NCBI GenBank assembly: GCA_002946415.1
Contig: NJPS01000041.1
Span: forward strand, 496,001-560,000
Source: Rutstroemia sp. NJR-2017a BVV2
Taxonomy: Eukaryota > Ascomycota > Leotiomycetes > Helotiales > Rutstroemiaceae
Direction of reading: 5' to 3'
Length of the DNA stretch: 64,000 bases
Each line of letters starts with the position of its first letter. Within the stretch, counting starts at the first letter, position 1. The position numbers and the translations under genes were made by a program. Of the stretch, positions 10,803 to 21,861 are shown piece after piece. The notes below the pieces were generated by a model. That model did not search any database, had not been told where the DNA came from, and worked only from the letters and a program-made list of their open reading frames with translations.

Positions 10803-13314
10803 ATGTTTCAACCACAACCCACACCTTACTCACCCTTCTCTTCATATGGGATAAATTTATCTCCACCTCTAGCTGCACCTCCACTGCAATCCTCACTACC
10901 GCTGGATTTCAACAATTACAATTCCGTTCCCCTACCACTGCAGCAGCAACAACAAGCAGCACCACCACCACTACCACAACAACTGCAACAACAACCACTC
11001 CCACACTCGCACCCTCATTCCCGCCCACACTCGCATCCCCATCTCCACGCCAATTCAATATCAATATCACCTCAGTCATCGTCAGCTTCGTCTCATTCTT
11101 CACCAGCGACGATCGTTGACAATAATCCTTCGTCACCAATTGCGGTAGGAGCTCAAAGCGGACATAGTGCGACAGCGGGACGAAGACTAGGAAGTACCCT
11201 GCATCAATTCCAAGAAAGACATCCACATCCGCATCAACAGCCAATTTTTAGTCCCGTCAATCATAACCATAATCACACTCTCACTCACAATCACACTCAC
11301 AATCACAATCCCGCCGCCAACGCCAACCCAAATCCAAACGTTACGCTTCCGTCAAACCTACCCCACAACGCCAACACCAATTCTCTTCCGACTCTACCAC
11401 CCTTCGCCCAACACCCACAGCAACAATACAAAATGGCCGGTAACGAGGTCAGCGACATGGAAGCTCAGGAAGCTCTAGCTCGGGAGTTCCAGCCGAATTT
11501 GGAGGTATGTCGCATTTTAAATCTTCCCGTTTCTCTCTCCCTACTATTTAATAGCTCTCCCGATGTAGTTGCCGGATGGTGGGATGTTTAGTACAGGAAT
11601 TCGACTGACGTTGCGGTAGGGTCCGTTAGTGGGGGAGAAAAAGCTCAGCATAATAATCGCAGAGGAATATGCCAAAGCGGATCCGATATATGTTGCGAAG
11701 ACTGCTGTAAGTTCACCTCGTTCCCCCCCCGTAATGTCGTTGGGCCTTCTGGCTAACTGCTTCTTGTGATGTAGGCGTTACCACAGAAGTACTCGCACTA
11801 CCGACCGATTCTAGGAGATGGAAATTGTGGATGGCGGGGTACGTTTTCCTCGAGCTTGGTGCTTGATTATACCCGTGCACACATACATCTCCATCTCGGG
11901 GCTTCCCATTGCGAAGCTCGAATATAGCTAATATGTTACTTGTCCAGCCGCCGGGTTCTCCTACTTCGAGACGTTACTGCGGACCAGCAGAAGCCAGGTC
12001 GAGGAGGAGATAGCGAGGATGATGTCGCTCAACAATCTGCTGACGACGGTGGGAGGATTTGAGGCGTGGCTGTTCGAGGACATGGTAGAGGAGACTACGA
12101 CTTTACTAAAAGACATAGCGGATGCGATGGAAACGTCGATACATACGGCGGAAGCTTTGATCTTACAACGATTCAACATGGCTGAGAACTCGAACGCGAT
12201 AGTCTACCATTTCCGCTTACTGGCTAGCTCGTGGTTGCAAGCCAACGCGCAGGACTATGAAGGGTTTATACCAGATGGTGGTGGGGTAGGCACGTACCGC
12301 AAAGAGTGGTTGGAGCCACCGAATACTGAAATAGACCACCTGGGCATGACTCTGCTCATCGATGTTTTGCTGAAGCCGATTGGTTTCGCGGTAGAGATTG
12401 TGTACCTGGATCGAAGTGAAGGCACACAGGTCAACAGTCACATTATCCAAGCAATGGATGCCAAGGGAGGTCCCATGATACATCTTCTGTATCGACCAAG
12501 TCACTACGACATTTTGTACAAAGATCCGATGCCTTTGCGTCAAGCCATTGAAGGTCATGCCAACCTTCAGGTCAATCGCGCCACCAGTTTCTCACATCAA
12601 CATCAAATCCAACAGGCCGCACCAATGAACAATTTCCAAAGTATCGACGACCTTAATATCCTCAGCAGCATACCTGGGTTCTCTCTAGGTGCTCCATCAC
12701 ACCACAGTTTCGCATCGCAGTTCCAGTCACCAATGTCGTCAGCTTTCAGCCCCTCACCTATCAGCAACATCTCACCTATCTCCGCCATCTCCTCAGTTTC
12801 GAGGATATCAACCATCCCCTCCACATGCTCCGTCTCCCCGCCTACATCCGTTACCTCCATCCACCCTTCCCGCTCCTCATTCACATCCGTCAATAGCCCT
12901 ACATCACTCACCTCGCCTATCCTCGCAACACCTCTCGCATACCAACCTACCAGAACAACTCTCCCGATGCATTCACTCCCTCACTCGCATCCCATGCTCT
13001 CGCCAAGCAGCATCCAGTCTCAGAGCTTTAGACCCAGTAAATATGAGTGGGCGGTCGCAGCGGATCTGCAGGATGGCCCCATGCCCACTTTTCAGACGAG
13101 TACATTCAAGAATAGTCATTATAATACGGCGCATTATAATAATCCGAACTTTCAACCCGAGGAGTGGTCCCCGGAGGAAGAGGGCTTGGTTGCGGTTAGG
13201 GGGGAGGGGAGTGGTGGTGGTGGTGGATGGGGAGGCGTGGGAGGGAAGGGAGCGGCGGGAGCGGCGGCGTCGGGGCCGGGGTATGCGGGGTGGGGAAGGA
13301 AGAGGAGTACTTGA
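10803..13314 (+). CDS. otubain-type (peptidase C65) deubiquitinase with low-complexity flanks
   Basis: Four exons (10803-11504, 11620-11706, 11775-11838, 11948-13314) encode 739 residues; all junctions keep phase at GT-AG borders. Residues 1-230 are rich in Pro, Gln, His and Asn, with His-Pro, His-Asn-His and poly-Gln runs. The otubain core follows at about 235-480. Asp278 and Cys281 sit in the Gly-Asp-Gly-Asn-Cys-Gly-Trp-Arg motif, and His470 in the Arg-Pro-Ser-His-Tyr-Asp motif, so the catalytic triad is complete. Otubains remove ubiquitin, often from Lys48 chains. The tail (480-739) is Ser/Pro-rich and ends Gly-rich. Classic otubains have about 270 residues, so the long disordered arms are unusual. 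An internal ATG just before the core (AAAATGGCC, about 11432) could give a shorter form close to the canonical length. Confidence 0.88.
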
Positions 13315-13954
13315 GGTGGGTTGAAGGTGTACGGATTTGAGTGAGAGTGGTAACTAAGTTGATAATGGGGTGGGATTGGAAGGTTACGGATTTGATGGAG
13401 AGGTTGTATGTATGTACCTAGCGCTTGCGGTTAATTTCGTGGATTCAGTACAGTGGAGTGAGTACGAACGAAAAGAACAAAGAACAAGAATAAGAACAAA
13501 TAGGGTGGATATTTTTTTTGAAGGTGAATGGGATATGGGAACGGGATATGGGATTTGGGAATGGGAATGGGATTGGGTGGGATATGGGATCGGGAGTAGG
13601 GATTGGGATTGAATGGGATTTGAACTGCAACTGGGAGTAGCAATTGAATGGGATTCGAAATGGGAGTAGCAATTGAACTGCAAATGGGATTAAATAAGGG
13701 AGTGTGGAGTAAAGTTGGCCCATCGCGAGTATAGTAGGTAGTAGGTAGTAAGTTTTAGGGGAAAAAATTCTACTTTTTAAAATAAGTTTGTTGAGGTGTT
13801 CAAGTTGTAGAGGTTTTAGTTAATTAAAATTGAAGAATTGAATTAAGGGATGAAATAGATTTTGAAATTGATGTGGGATGATATGGGATGGAGTGGAAAA
13901 AATTTGTTTGAGGTGTAGTGGGTGGGTGGTGGTTTTGTGGGGGTTGGGGGTTGG

Positions 13955-14095
13955 GTGAGGGAGAGGGAGAGGGAGAGGATAAAAAGGGGAGGGAAAGGGA
14001 GGAGGGAGGGGGGAAGGAAAAGGAAAGGGAGGAGGGGTAGAGAGAAGGGAAGGGGAGAGAAGGAGGAGAAGGGGGAGAGATAGAGGGATATATAG
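13955..14095. repeat. polypurine tract
   Basis: About 140 bases with only a few pyrimidines, made of GGGAGA, GGAAA and GAGAGA units. Mirror-like purine tracts of this kind can form triplex DNA. Confidence 0.75.
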
Positions 14096-15149
14096 ATATA
14101 TAGGTTTAAGGAGGGAATAGAGAAGGAAGAGAGAAGGTAGAGAGAGTTAAGATATAGATACTAGTATTAGAGTTTAAGAAAGGAGATCGGGGAGAATAAT
14201 AGTTTCATTTATATCATAATAGATTTGAGTGGATCGTTCTAGTAGCTAAGAAGCGAGAATAGAATATATAGATATAAGATATATTCCACGAGAGATGAGA
14301 AAGTTTCGAGTTGTTTGTAAGTTGGGATGGTTATGTTATTTGTGTGGGGTGGATTGAAGATATGATGTGGAGTTGAGGATGCATGGAGGGGGTGGATGAT
14401 AGACGACAAATGAGTTGGCCTGGCTGGGGAAAGATGAACGGCGCTGGGTGTTGGTTGCTGGGGCAAGGTGACTGCTTTGGCTTGGTGGTGAAGCTCACTC
14501 AGTACGCAGACGAGTCCACGTTTAACCCCAGTATCAAGGACGCTCCGATCCCACGCTGCCTCTGATGGTGTTTTGATATAAAATCTTTATCTCAATGGCG
14601 GATCTCCCTATCGGTCATCATGGTAACTGGGTAGAGTCGCGCATGAGAGCATCGAGGTAGAAACCCGAATTCTGTGCGAGAATTAGAATCTCTTGGTTAA
14701 AGGAAAGGCACGTATGCGAGAAACTCACTGATACAACAACACCACAGGATGTGCTCCGAGGACCGTGAATCGTTCGAGATACTGTCATTTATTTGTTTTT
14801 CTCAACTCCCGGTCCAAAGCAGGGAAAATGGGCCTGGGTGAGCTTGGTTGTTGGGTGTATGAGGTAAGATGAATGGCGTCCATGCTATGATAGACACAAT
14901 GATGGAACTTGGTGACGATCCATCAATAATGAACCATGAGATACGCGAGGCAACTGCTGAACCACAACAGAAGTTGAAGGTCACAGTGTTGAGGAGAAAC
15001 ATGCTCCGCAAGCAGGTAAGCTGTGCTCCAACCCCGATAACTATGCTCTCGATATATATGACGGTCTGGGAAGTTGAGAGCTGACTGCCATACGCCCAAG
15101 GCGGGTTTGTGTGTAAATCGGGTTTGCTTGGATTAGGTTGAGATCATGG

Positions 15150-15500
15150 CTGGGTTTATTGGTGGCATCCTGCGAAGCGGTTTGGGTAGTTCGCTGCTAA
15201 AGGTACAGATCCAAGTACGAACAACCACTGTAAACAGAATACAGCCCGTTGACAATGGATTCATTGTTCGTGAAAGATGTCCCTCTCTAGATATCGTGAC
15301 GAGTTCTGTAAATCTGGTCCGTTTGGTTTAGTTCTAGATTAAGGGCTAGGTATATTGGTGGCATCTCATGAAGTGGTTTGGGTAGTTCGCTGCTAAGGGT
15401 GCAGATCATAGGTACGAATAACCTGTTGAAAACAGAATACAGCCCGTGGAACGCGAATTAATCGTGTTTGAGCGAAGTTCCTCCCTATATGGCGACTCCT
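15150..15500. repeat. imperfect direct repeat, 196-bp offset
   Basis: A segment starting near 15150 (beginning ATTGGTGGCATC) reappears 196 bases downstream (from about 15346). The copies share long blocks such as GGTTTGGGTAGTTCGCTGCTAA and ACAGAATACAGCCCGT, with scattered differences in both directions. No open frame is kept in both copies, so this is probably a non-coding duplication or the relic of one. Confidence 0.7.
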
Positions 15501-15579
15501 CCTCTCTAGATATGGCGCCTCCAATATTGAAGAGTCTGTCTCGACATGAATCATCTTCACCCAATCGTCTGTAGAGCAT

Positions 15580-15927
15580 CTATCGTGGCAGTGTTTTAAT
15601 CCGTGAGACATTCGACGACTTCGAATCAGTCCGACCCTTCACATCAGCTTCCTTCCCTTCCTCTTGCCAATCATACCCAATTCTTTCAACCTTCTCCCAA
15701 TCATCCTTCCCCAAATCCCCCTCCGGTTCTTCCATTTTCTCCCATTCCCCACTGGACCGAATCCATACTAAACTTTCAAAACATGCCGAACAGACAAGCC
15801 CTTCTTCACTTACGACTACGGTTTCTGCGATACATTTTGTCTGTCCTTGATCTGAGGGAGAACATCTGATCTGTTGGGATGGTCGATGTGGACAGTTCAG
15901 GTATGTATAGTAGTATGTCGTACACAT
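15580..15927 (-). CDS. small Cys-rich hypothetical protein
   Basis: A 115-residue frame on the minus strand from an ATG at 15927. The N-terminal half has a regular cysteine pattern (Cys2, Cys12, His14, Cys22, Cys32, then a Cys46-x-x-Cys49 pair) that looks metal-binding. The C-terminal half is charged, with many Glu, Lys and Trp. Many ascomycetes encode short proteins opening Met-Cys-x-x-Tyr-Tyr-x-x-Tyr followed by spaced cysteines, which supports a real gene. The frame stays open 58 codons upstream of this ATG, but that part lacks character. No function can be assigned. Confidence 0.5.
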   Translation of the reverse strand: MCTTYYYTYLNCPHRPSQQIRCSPSDQGQTKCIAETVVVSEEGLVCSACFESLVWIRSSGEWEKMEEPEGDLGKDDWEKVERIGYDWQEEGKEADVKGRTDSKSSNVSRIKTLPR

Positions 15928-16684
15928 CTTGCGAAAGGTTGCAGAGGGTTTGTGTTGGATTTGGCTGCCAGGAAACTGTAGGTAGTTCTTGAATGCGAGG
16001 TTGAAGTTATTGTGGCCTGGAAACGCGTGTAGAGGGAGATGGTGGCGACTTTGAATCTTTATATGGTGCGACCGTAGCTCGATGGAAATAGGTAGAGGCA
16101 ATCGGACGCAGTGAATAAGACCAGGTCATTCAAGATGCTCTTTCCTTCAAGTAGAAAAAACGTGAATAAAGTCAAGTTGTTTCGATGATTTTGATGGTAA
16201 GAATGGTTGTTTAGACAGCAAGTCGCGCAAGGTGACACATCGTCCATGTGATTGCACCAGCTGTTATTCTCAACGACGCGAGTGACAATCTCGTCGCATC
16301 TCGCGAGTCGTGTAGATTTGGCCAAGCGCACTTGATATTCAATTCAGGAATCGAATATAACCTCGCGATGGCGGGTGGTAGTGGGCAAGAGGACTTCTTG
16401 GATTATTCACGAGAAGCGATAAGGAATAGTTCGAGACCACTTGCGGGAGCGGGAGAGGGAGATAGAGATGCCTACGTAGTTGTGCGGGGGAACTGCGGAG
16501 TGCGCGGCCGCTGACCTTTTCCCGATGTTTCTCCAGCCACGCGACGATGCCGAGGGCGTGTTTTCGTGACGTTACGCGGGATTTACCCAGCCTCTCGTTC
16601 TATTGCACTCCTCTCGTCTCGACTTTGGTTGGGGGAAAGGAGAAAGGAGAAAGGAGTGAAGTCAATTGATTTATTAAATTGAAT
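15928..16684. other. intergenic between the Cys-rich and LRR genes
   Basis: Probably shared promoter sequence for divergent genes. A purine run (GGGAAAGGAGAAAGGAG) lies at 16631-16656, just before the LRR start codon. Nothing else recognised. Confidence 0.5.
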
Positions 16685-18433
16685 ATGGCAGACGAGTTAA
16701 CACTTCCGAAGCTGATTCGCAACGAGTCGCATTCAACTGATCCTATTCCAAGTCACTTCTCGAAGAAACGCGTGCGGGACTCACCTCCGCCGGATTCAAG
16801 CGATCAACCTATCTTTTCGAGCGACGACGACCCATCGGTAGAAAAGTATACGCAAGGCAGGCGCAAACAACGCTTTCGAGGCCCCTGGTTCAACCAACAA
16901 CTCGCCTCGGATCCTCCTGCCTTGGACGATGAACCTGCGAGACCGAGAGTACCGGTGAAGCATAAACGAAAATTCCAGCGACAAGTCGATAGTGGTATCT
17001 TTATGGGTAGTGATGGTACAGATTTAGAAGAGTCCGAGTGCGCAGTCGAGGAGCGCAATATTCTCCCAGTTCCGCCGGTACCTCAATCTCTCAAGTACAA
17101 GATGGCACTTAATCCCCCGAAAGATGTGCATGCGCAAACCCGGATTGAGAAGTGTCTGGAGAAGGGAGAGGAAAATATAGATTTATCGTGAGCCAACCCT
17201 ACCGAGATGCTTCTTGTCCGCCCATTCTAACATGTCCCAAGTCGACTGGCATTGGAAGATCTATCTAGTGCTACCATCATACCGCTCAAAGGCTTCATCA
17301 AGCCTGTACTTTCCGAATACTCCAGCCTCGAGCCATCCTTAAAAATCATTCTTTCGAGCAATCTACTGACGAGACTCCCTGCGGAATTGTTCAACCTTGA
17401 GAGACTAGTATTCTTAAGTCTACGAAACAACCGACTGCGGGAGCTACCCCCAGCAATTGGGAAGCTGAAGAACTTGGAAGATCTAAACATATCACAAAAC
17501 AAGCTAGGATACCTCCCCTACGAAATTTTGGATTTGTTTTTAGCGGAAAGGAGTAGTCTTTTTGACCTCCAATTACATCCTAATCCTTTCTACATGCCCA
17601 TCGCTAGACCGGAAAGTATGCACGAAGCACCCCATTTCACGGTCCCACTAAAGCGCCGACGGAGTAGTGCGCGGCACACGAGTCTCTTTGCGACTCCGTT
17701 GCCTCCAACGGCGGGAGGACTGATCCAGACAAGAGACGGCCTCCCACAAACTGTGTTTCCATCTTGGAGTTGGGCGCAACCGGCTGCTCGTCAACCTTCC
17801 GAGACATGTCTTTTAGTTCCTCAATTTAGGACAGAAGTGCGATTTCTTGATGCTTTTGGACGGCGTGTTAAAGGGCCCGTATTCCCTTCAGATCCATCTT
17901 GGGTTGGTACTGGAAGAGGGGTCAAATTACCGGTAGCGGATCCCGACGACGTTCCTATTCCCCCAAGAGAAGAATCACGGGTGCAAAGCCTAGTGGAAAT
18001 TGCTCTGAAAGCCTGCAGCCGTCACCCTGAACTCCAGCAACTCAACTCCTACCTCGATCACCCGCCACCACAGATTCCATCATTACTGCAACGAGCCGAG
18101 AATTTCCATCACTCTGGGTCTACGTTCTGTACTATTTGTGACCGAGAATACATCATCCCACGCACGGAGTGGATAGAATGGTGGGAGATAAATGAATCAT
18201 CAATCAGAGAACGAGCCGAAGCATCCGGCATAGCTAGCGCCGCGAGTCCTCTAAGACGTGTGGAGAACGAGAGAGACGCAACGGAAAAGCTTGTGCCATT
18301 GATACGAAGAGGTTGTAGCTGGTTATGTACGGCAAATTACGACCAGTCTGCACAGGAGCGCTGGAACTTAAACAAGGCTTCTAATGGAGCAACAGAGGAC
18401 GTAACAACATTGGTTCAGCGACAATTGAATTAA
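16685..18433 (+). CDS. leucine-rich-repeat protein
   Basis: Two exons (16685-17187, 17242-18433) give 564 residues; the 54-bp intron has a TTCTAAC branch site. Residues 1-165 are charged and disordered-looking, with acidic Ser/Asp patches and basic runs. Three typical leucine-rich repeats follow at about 201-263 (LxxLxLxxNxLxxLP pattern), then a long region with no family I can name and one Cys464-x-x-Cys467 pair in an aromatic context. The layout (disordered head, few LRRs, unique tail) suggests a protein-interaction scaffold, possibly nuclear given the basic runs; that is inference. A TTG triplet two codons upstream is in frame, but the ATG at 16685 is the sensible start. Confidence 0.8.
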
Positions 18434-19021
18434 ACTTGGATCCTTGTTGCGAGAGATCTATGAGCCACTTGTATAATTTGTATAAAGTACAGTTTGTGTA
18501 GGCACGGCAATGCGGCGGCGACTGGCGTTTACACGGGGATCATCCCGTCACATGAACTCGGAGATATTGTATAGGACATTGAACATAAGGGAAGCATATT
18601 TGGCATATAACTCATGTACATAGCCTCGATTATACATAGCCTTGATAACAGCGTCCATATTACTATCCGGTCCTTTGCTTCATTTGTGGTGTTCAAGCAC
18701 TCCACCGTGCCCACCCCCACCGGCTCCACACAGACGGCTGCAGTGGGGGTAGGACCCCAAAGCATCAACGGACATATCGAACTCCGCAATATCCCCATAG
18801 CGCCTGGCGAGCGGAAGCCTCTTTCTGCTTATTTCCATTATCAAGCAGTAATGGCCGTGGGAGTAAGACATGGAAGTAAGCCCTGCGTATGTATATCAGA
18901 TCACTCTTTCGCTGAGCCTTATTAATCTCATTCGTTACATCTTCACAGCTGTCATTCATCCTTTTCATTCGAAAACATTCCATAATCATATCTTGCATCT
19001 ACACCCAGAAAAGTTTTATAG
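18434..19021. other. intergenic, LRR 3' side to monooxygenase promoter
   Basis: Holds the 3' region of the LRR gene and the leader of the monooxygenase gene. Short frames on both strands have no protein character. Confidence 0.5.
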
Positions 19022-21157
19022 ATGGCTCCAAATGGCACGAGCATGGGGGAGGCGAGACCCTTGAAGGTATTGATAGCAGGCGGTGGAATTGGTGGTTTGT
19101 CAGCGGCAATCTTCCTGCGGCGTGCGGGGCATGAAGTTCACGTGAGTACAGTTAAGACTACTGCATCCCTTACATTGTGCTGATCCTCCACCCAGATCTT
19201 CGAGTCGTCGAAATTTGGATCAGAGACTGGTGCCGCTATTCACATTCCAAGTAACGCGAATGGCCTCCTTCGTCAGATGGGGATGATTCCAGAAGATTTT
19301 GGCGCAAACCAAACAGAGTATGTCTCTGAATACGCACTCAATGGAGACCAAGTCTTCTGTAAAGACGTCAGACCTCTTTCTGCTATCTTCCCGTATCCTT
19401 GGCAACTCATTCACCGAGTGGATTTCCATAACGCACTGAAAGAGATCGCCACGTCAAGCGAAGGCAAAGGCACTCCGGCTGTGCTGAACCTACGAAGTCG
19501 TGTGGAGTCAGTCGATGTTGAAGCTCCTTCGCTGACTCTAATCGATGGGACTACCCATACAGGAGATCTTCTCATCGCTGCTGATGGCGTACATTCTAAG
19601 ATCAGAGATTCCGTGGCACCGGGGACTCCTGCTCCTGCTTCATCTGGGTCGAGTGCGTTCAGATTTATGATTCCTGTCGATGAAGTCCGCTCAGATCCCC
19701 GGACTGCGCATTTTGTGGAGAAAACGGGAGAGATGCGTATGCATTGCACTACAGATCGCCGGATTGTGATATATCCATGCAGGAAAAACACACTTCTAAA
19801 TTTCGTTGCCATGCATCCCGAGGAAGAAACAGAGGCCAGCACCGAAGAATGGAACCAAGCAGCATCCAAAGAAACTCTTCTATCATGCTTCAAGTCCTTC
19901 CCCGAAGACATGCAAATCCTCCTCTCCAAAGCCTCACCCGAGTCCATCAAGCTCTGGAAACTCCTCGACCACGACGAACTCGGAAGAGAAAACTGGGTGC
20001 GGGGCAAAACCTGCTTAATGGGCGACGCAGCCCACGCATTCCTACCCCATCAAGGCCAAGGCGGTGCCCAAGCCGTCGAAGACGGCGCTGCTCTCGGCGC
20101 ACTCTTCCCCCTTGGAACACAAGTCTCTGATATCCCCAGCCGCCTCCAACTCTATATCCAAGCCCGCTACGACCGCGCAACCATGATCCAAGAATTCACC
20201 CGCCAATCCGCATTCAAGACCGCGCGTGGCAAACACGGCAAACAAGGCGGTAAAATGCTCGACCCCATGAGGTTCGGCAATATCAACATGAACCACGACG
20301 CATATGCGCACGCGAGCGGCATCCTGCGTCGCCATCTCGCTCAGAATGCGGTCTTTACACGAATGCCTGCTGCGTTTGGGCCGACTCTGAGTCCGAGGCA
20401 GGATCGATTTGGAAAACCGAGAGCCTTTGGTCATCCGACGCACACAACTAGTTATGTGAAGTTTAAGACGTATAAGAGTTATCTGAGTGCGCTTTTACCG
20501 AGTGAAGATCTCTCGATCGCAACCCCGATTGGGTGGGCTACGGCGACGTTTACGGTGACGCGGTTGGGGAATTTGGATTGGTTGGGTGGGAGAGGGTACT
20601 CGTTTTTTGCGTTGCATATCCATGATGTTACGAATAGCAAGCCGCCCGTAGATGGAGCAGCGGCTAATGGAACTCATGGCGAGAGTGAAGTGAAGGGCGA
20701 TTTCGTACCAGTTATGTTCGAGAACTTGGCGGATCCAATCATTACCGGGAGAGAAGAACTCGGTGTTGCGAAAGTATATGCTACTCTGGACGAGACCAAA
20801 TCAGACTCATCCTTTGCGCTCAGTGCTGGGTGGCAGGGTACCGAGTTCTGCAAATTGACACTAGAGGGTTTATCACCAGCATCATCAGGTGGTAATGCCA
20901 CCGCTGAAGAGGCTCCAACGCTTCATTGGAAGGTGAATCCAACAACCAATGCAGGAGAACTTGTCTCGGTGGATCTTCCTGCGCTGAAGACAGAATCGCA
21001 AAAAGAGTGGAAGGCAAGTTCAGCGAAGATTGAATGGACTAGCCTGGAAGGAAAGGAGTTGGAGAACGCTTTCCCGACTTTGGTCAATATCGTTGAGGGA
21101 CTGAGGGACATCAAGGTAGTAGAGGTGCTGGAGAGCGGTGTGAAGGCTTCGTCGTGA
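19022..21157 (+). CDS. FAD-dependent aromatic monooxygenase fused to an acetoacetate-decarboxylase-like domain
   Basis: Exons 19022-19141 and 19196-21157 encode 693 residues. Residues 1-400 are a class A flavin monooxygenase of the salicylate-hydroxylase type: the dinucleotide motif Gly20-x-Gly22-x-x-Gly25, an Ala-Ala-Asp-Gly motif in mid-domain, and Gly316-Asp317-Ala-Ala-His, which contacts the FAD ribityl chain. After a linker, about 440-690 resembles acetoacetate decarboxylase: Val-Pro-Val-Met-Phe-Glu, then Gly-Arg-Glu-Glu-Leu-Gly-Val-Ala-Lys566, where Lys566 fits the Schiff-base lysine. The usual Lys-Lys pair is a single Lys. One chain could thus hydroxylate a phenolic acid and also decarboxylate or rearrange an oxo-acid, though this is inferred. 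It is the first gene of the proposed catabolic block, with the MFS transporter convergent 0.7 kb away. Confidence 0.82.
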
Positions 21158-21861
21158 AAGTGCGTGGATGAGCTTGTGTCGTAGGGAAAATTTGTATATA
21201 GGTTTCTTGAATGTCATGAGATATGAAGTATCCCGCATGCAGCCTATTTTTGATGGGGAGCATTATATGTTCTCGATGCCATGGAACAGCCATATCTAAC
21301 ATAGTCACGACCGAGGAAATTACGCCCACGCTTCCAGGTGACCACTGTACAAGTTGAGGGCTGATTGATATTTTAGCTTTTCGACGACTATTGGAGTGCC
21401 AGAAGCATTTCGATCCGAGAGACTGCAAAGATTGCGAGTAGTTCTGCTATGAGAAGGTCGATAACACTGCACGGTCGTGACAGTGAAAGCGGAAATCCAA
21501 GAGAGGGGCAAGAGGAGCTCCCAAACAGAGGAATCATTCACGCAAATCACTAGAGAGTGTCACAATCCATCGATCACCTCTCACTCCATACAACTCGAAT
21601 CATATGCGAAGTCTGATATCAATCCTTGAGAAGTATACACATCAATTGCTACACCGAATATCCTGACTAATTCCAACAGCTTCTATTCGTGCTGGACGAT
21701 CTAGCCGTCGGGAGCAATTTTGTAATGGTGGATGAACTACTACGCCCCGGAGCGAGCGTCGTACTATTCCCCCTGCACATATAACACCGCCGGGCAAGGC
21801 ATAAGTTATATTCCCTTCCTTCCTTCTAAAAAAGGAATCTATCTGCTCACGCCCCTCCTTT
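21158..21861. other. convergent intergenic region
   Basis: Lies between the 3' ends of the monooxygenase (+) and MFS (-) genes and probably contains both polyadenylation regions. No coding frame with protein character. Confidence 0.5.

Larger units (their letters stand above)
13315..15579. other. gene-free low-complexity region
   Basis: Holds GGGAAT/GGGATT degenerate repeats (13540-13690), an almost pure purine strand (about 13955-14095), AT-rich sequence to 14300, and an imperfect direct repeat near 15.15-15.5 kb. Open frames in 14.2-15.3 kb are short and look non-coding. Confidence 0.55.
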
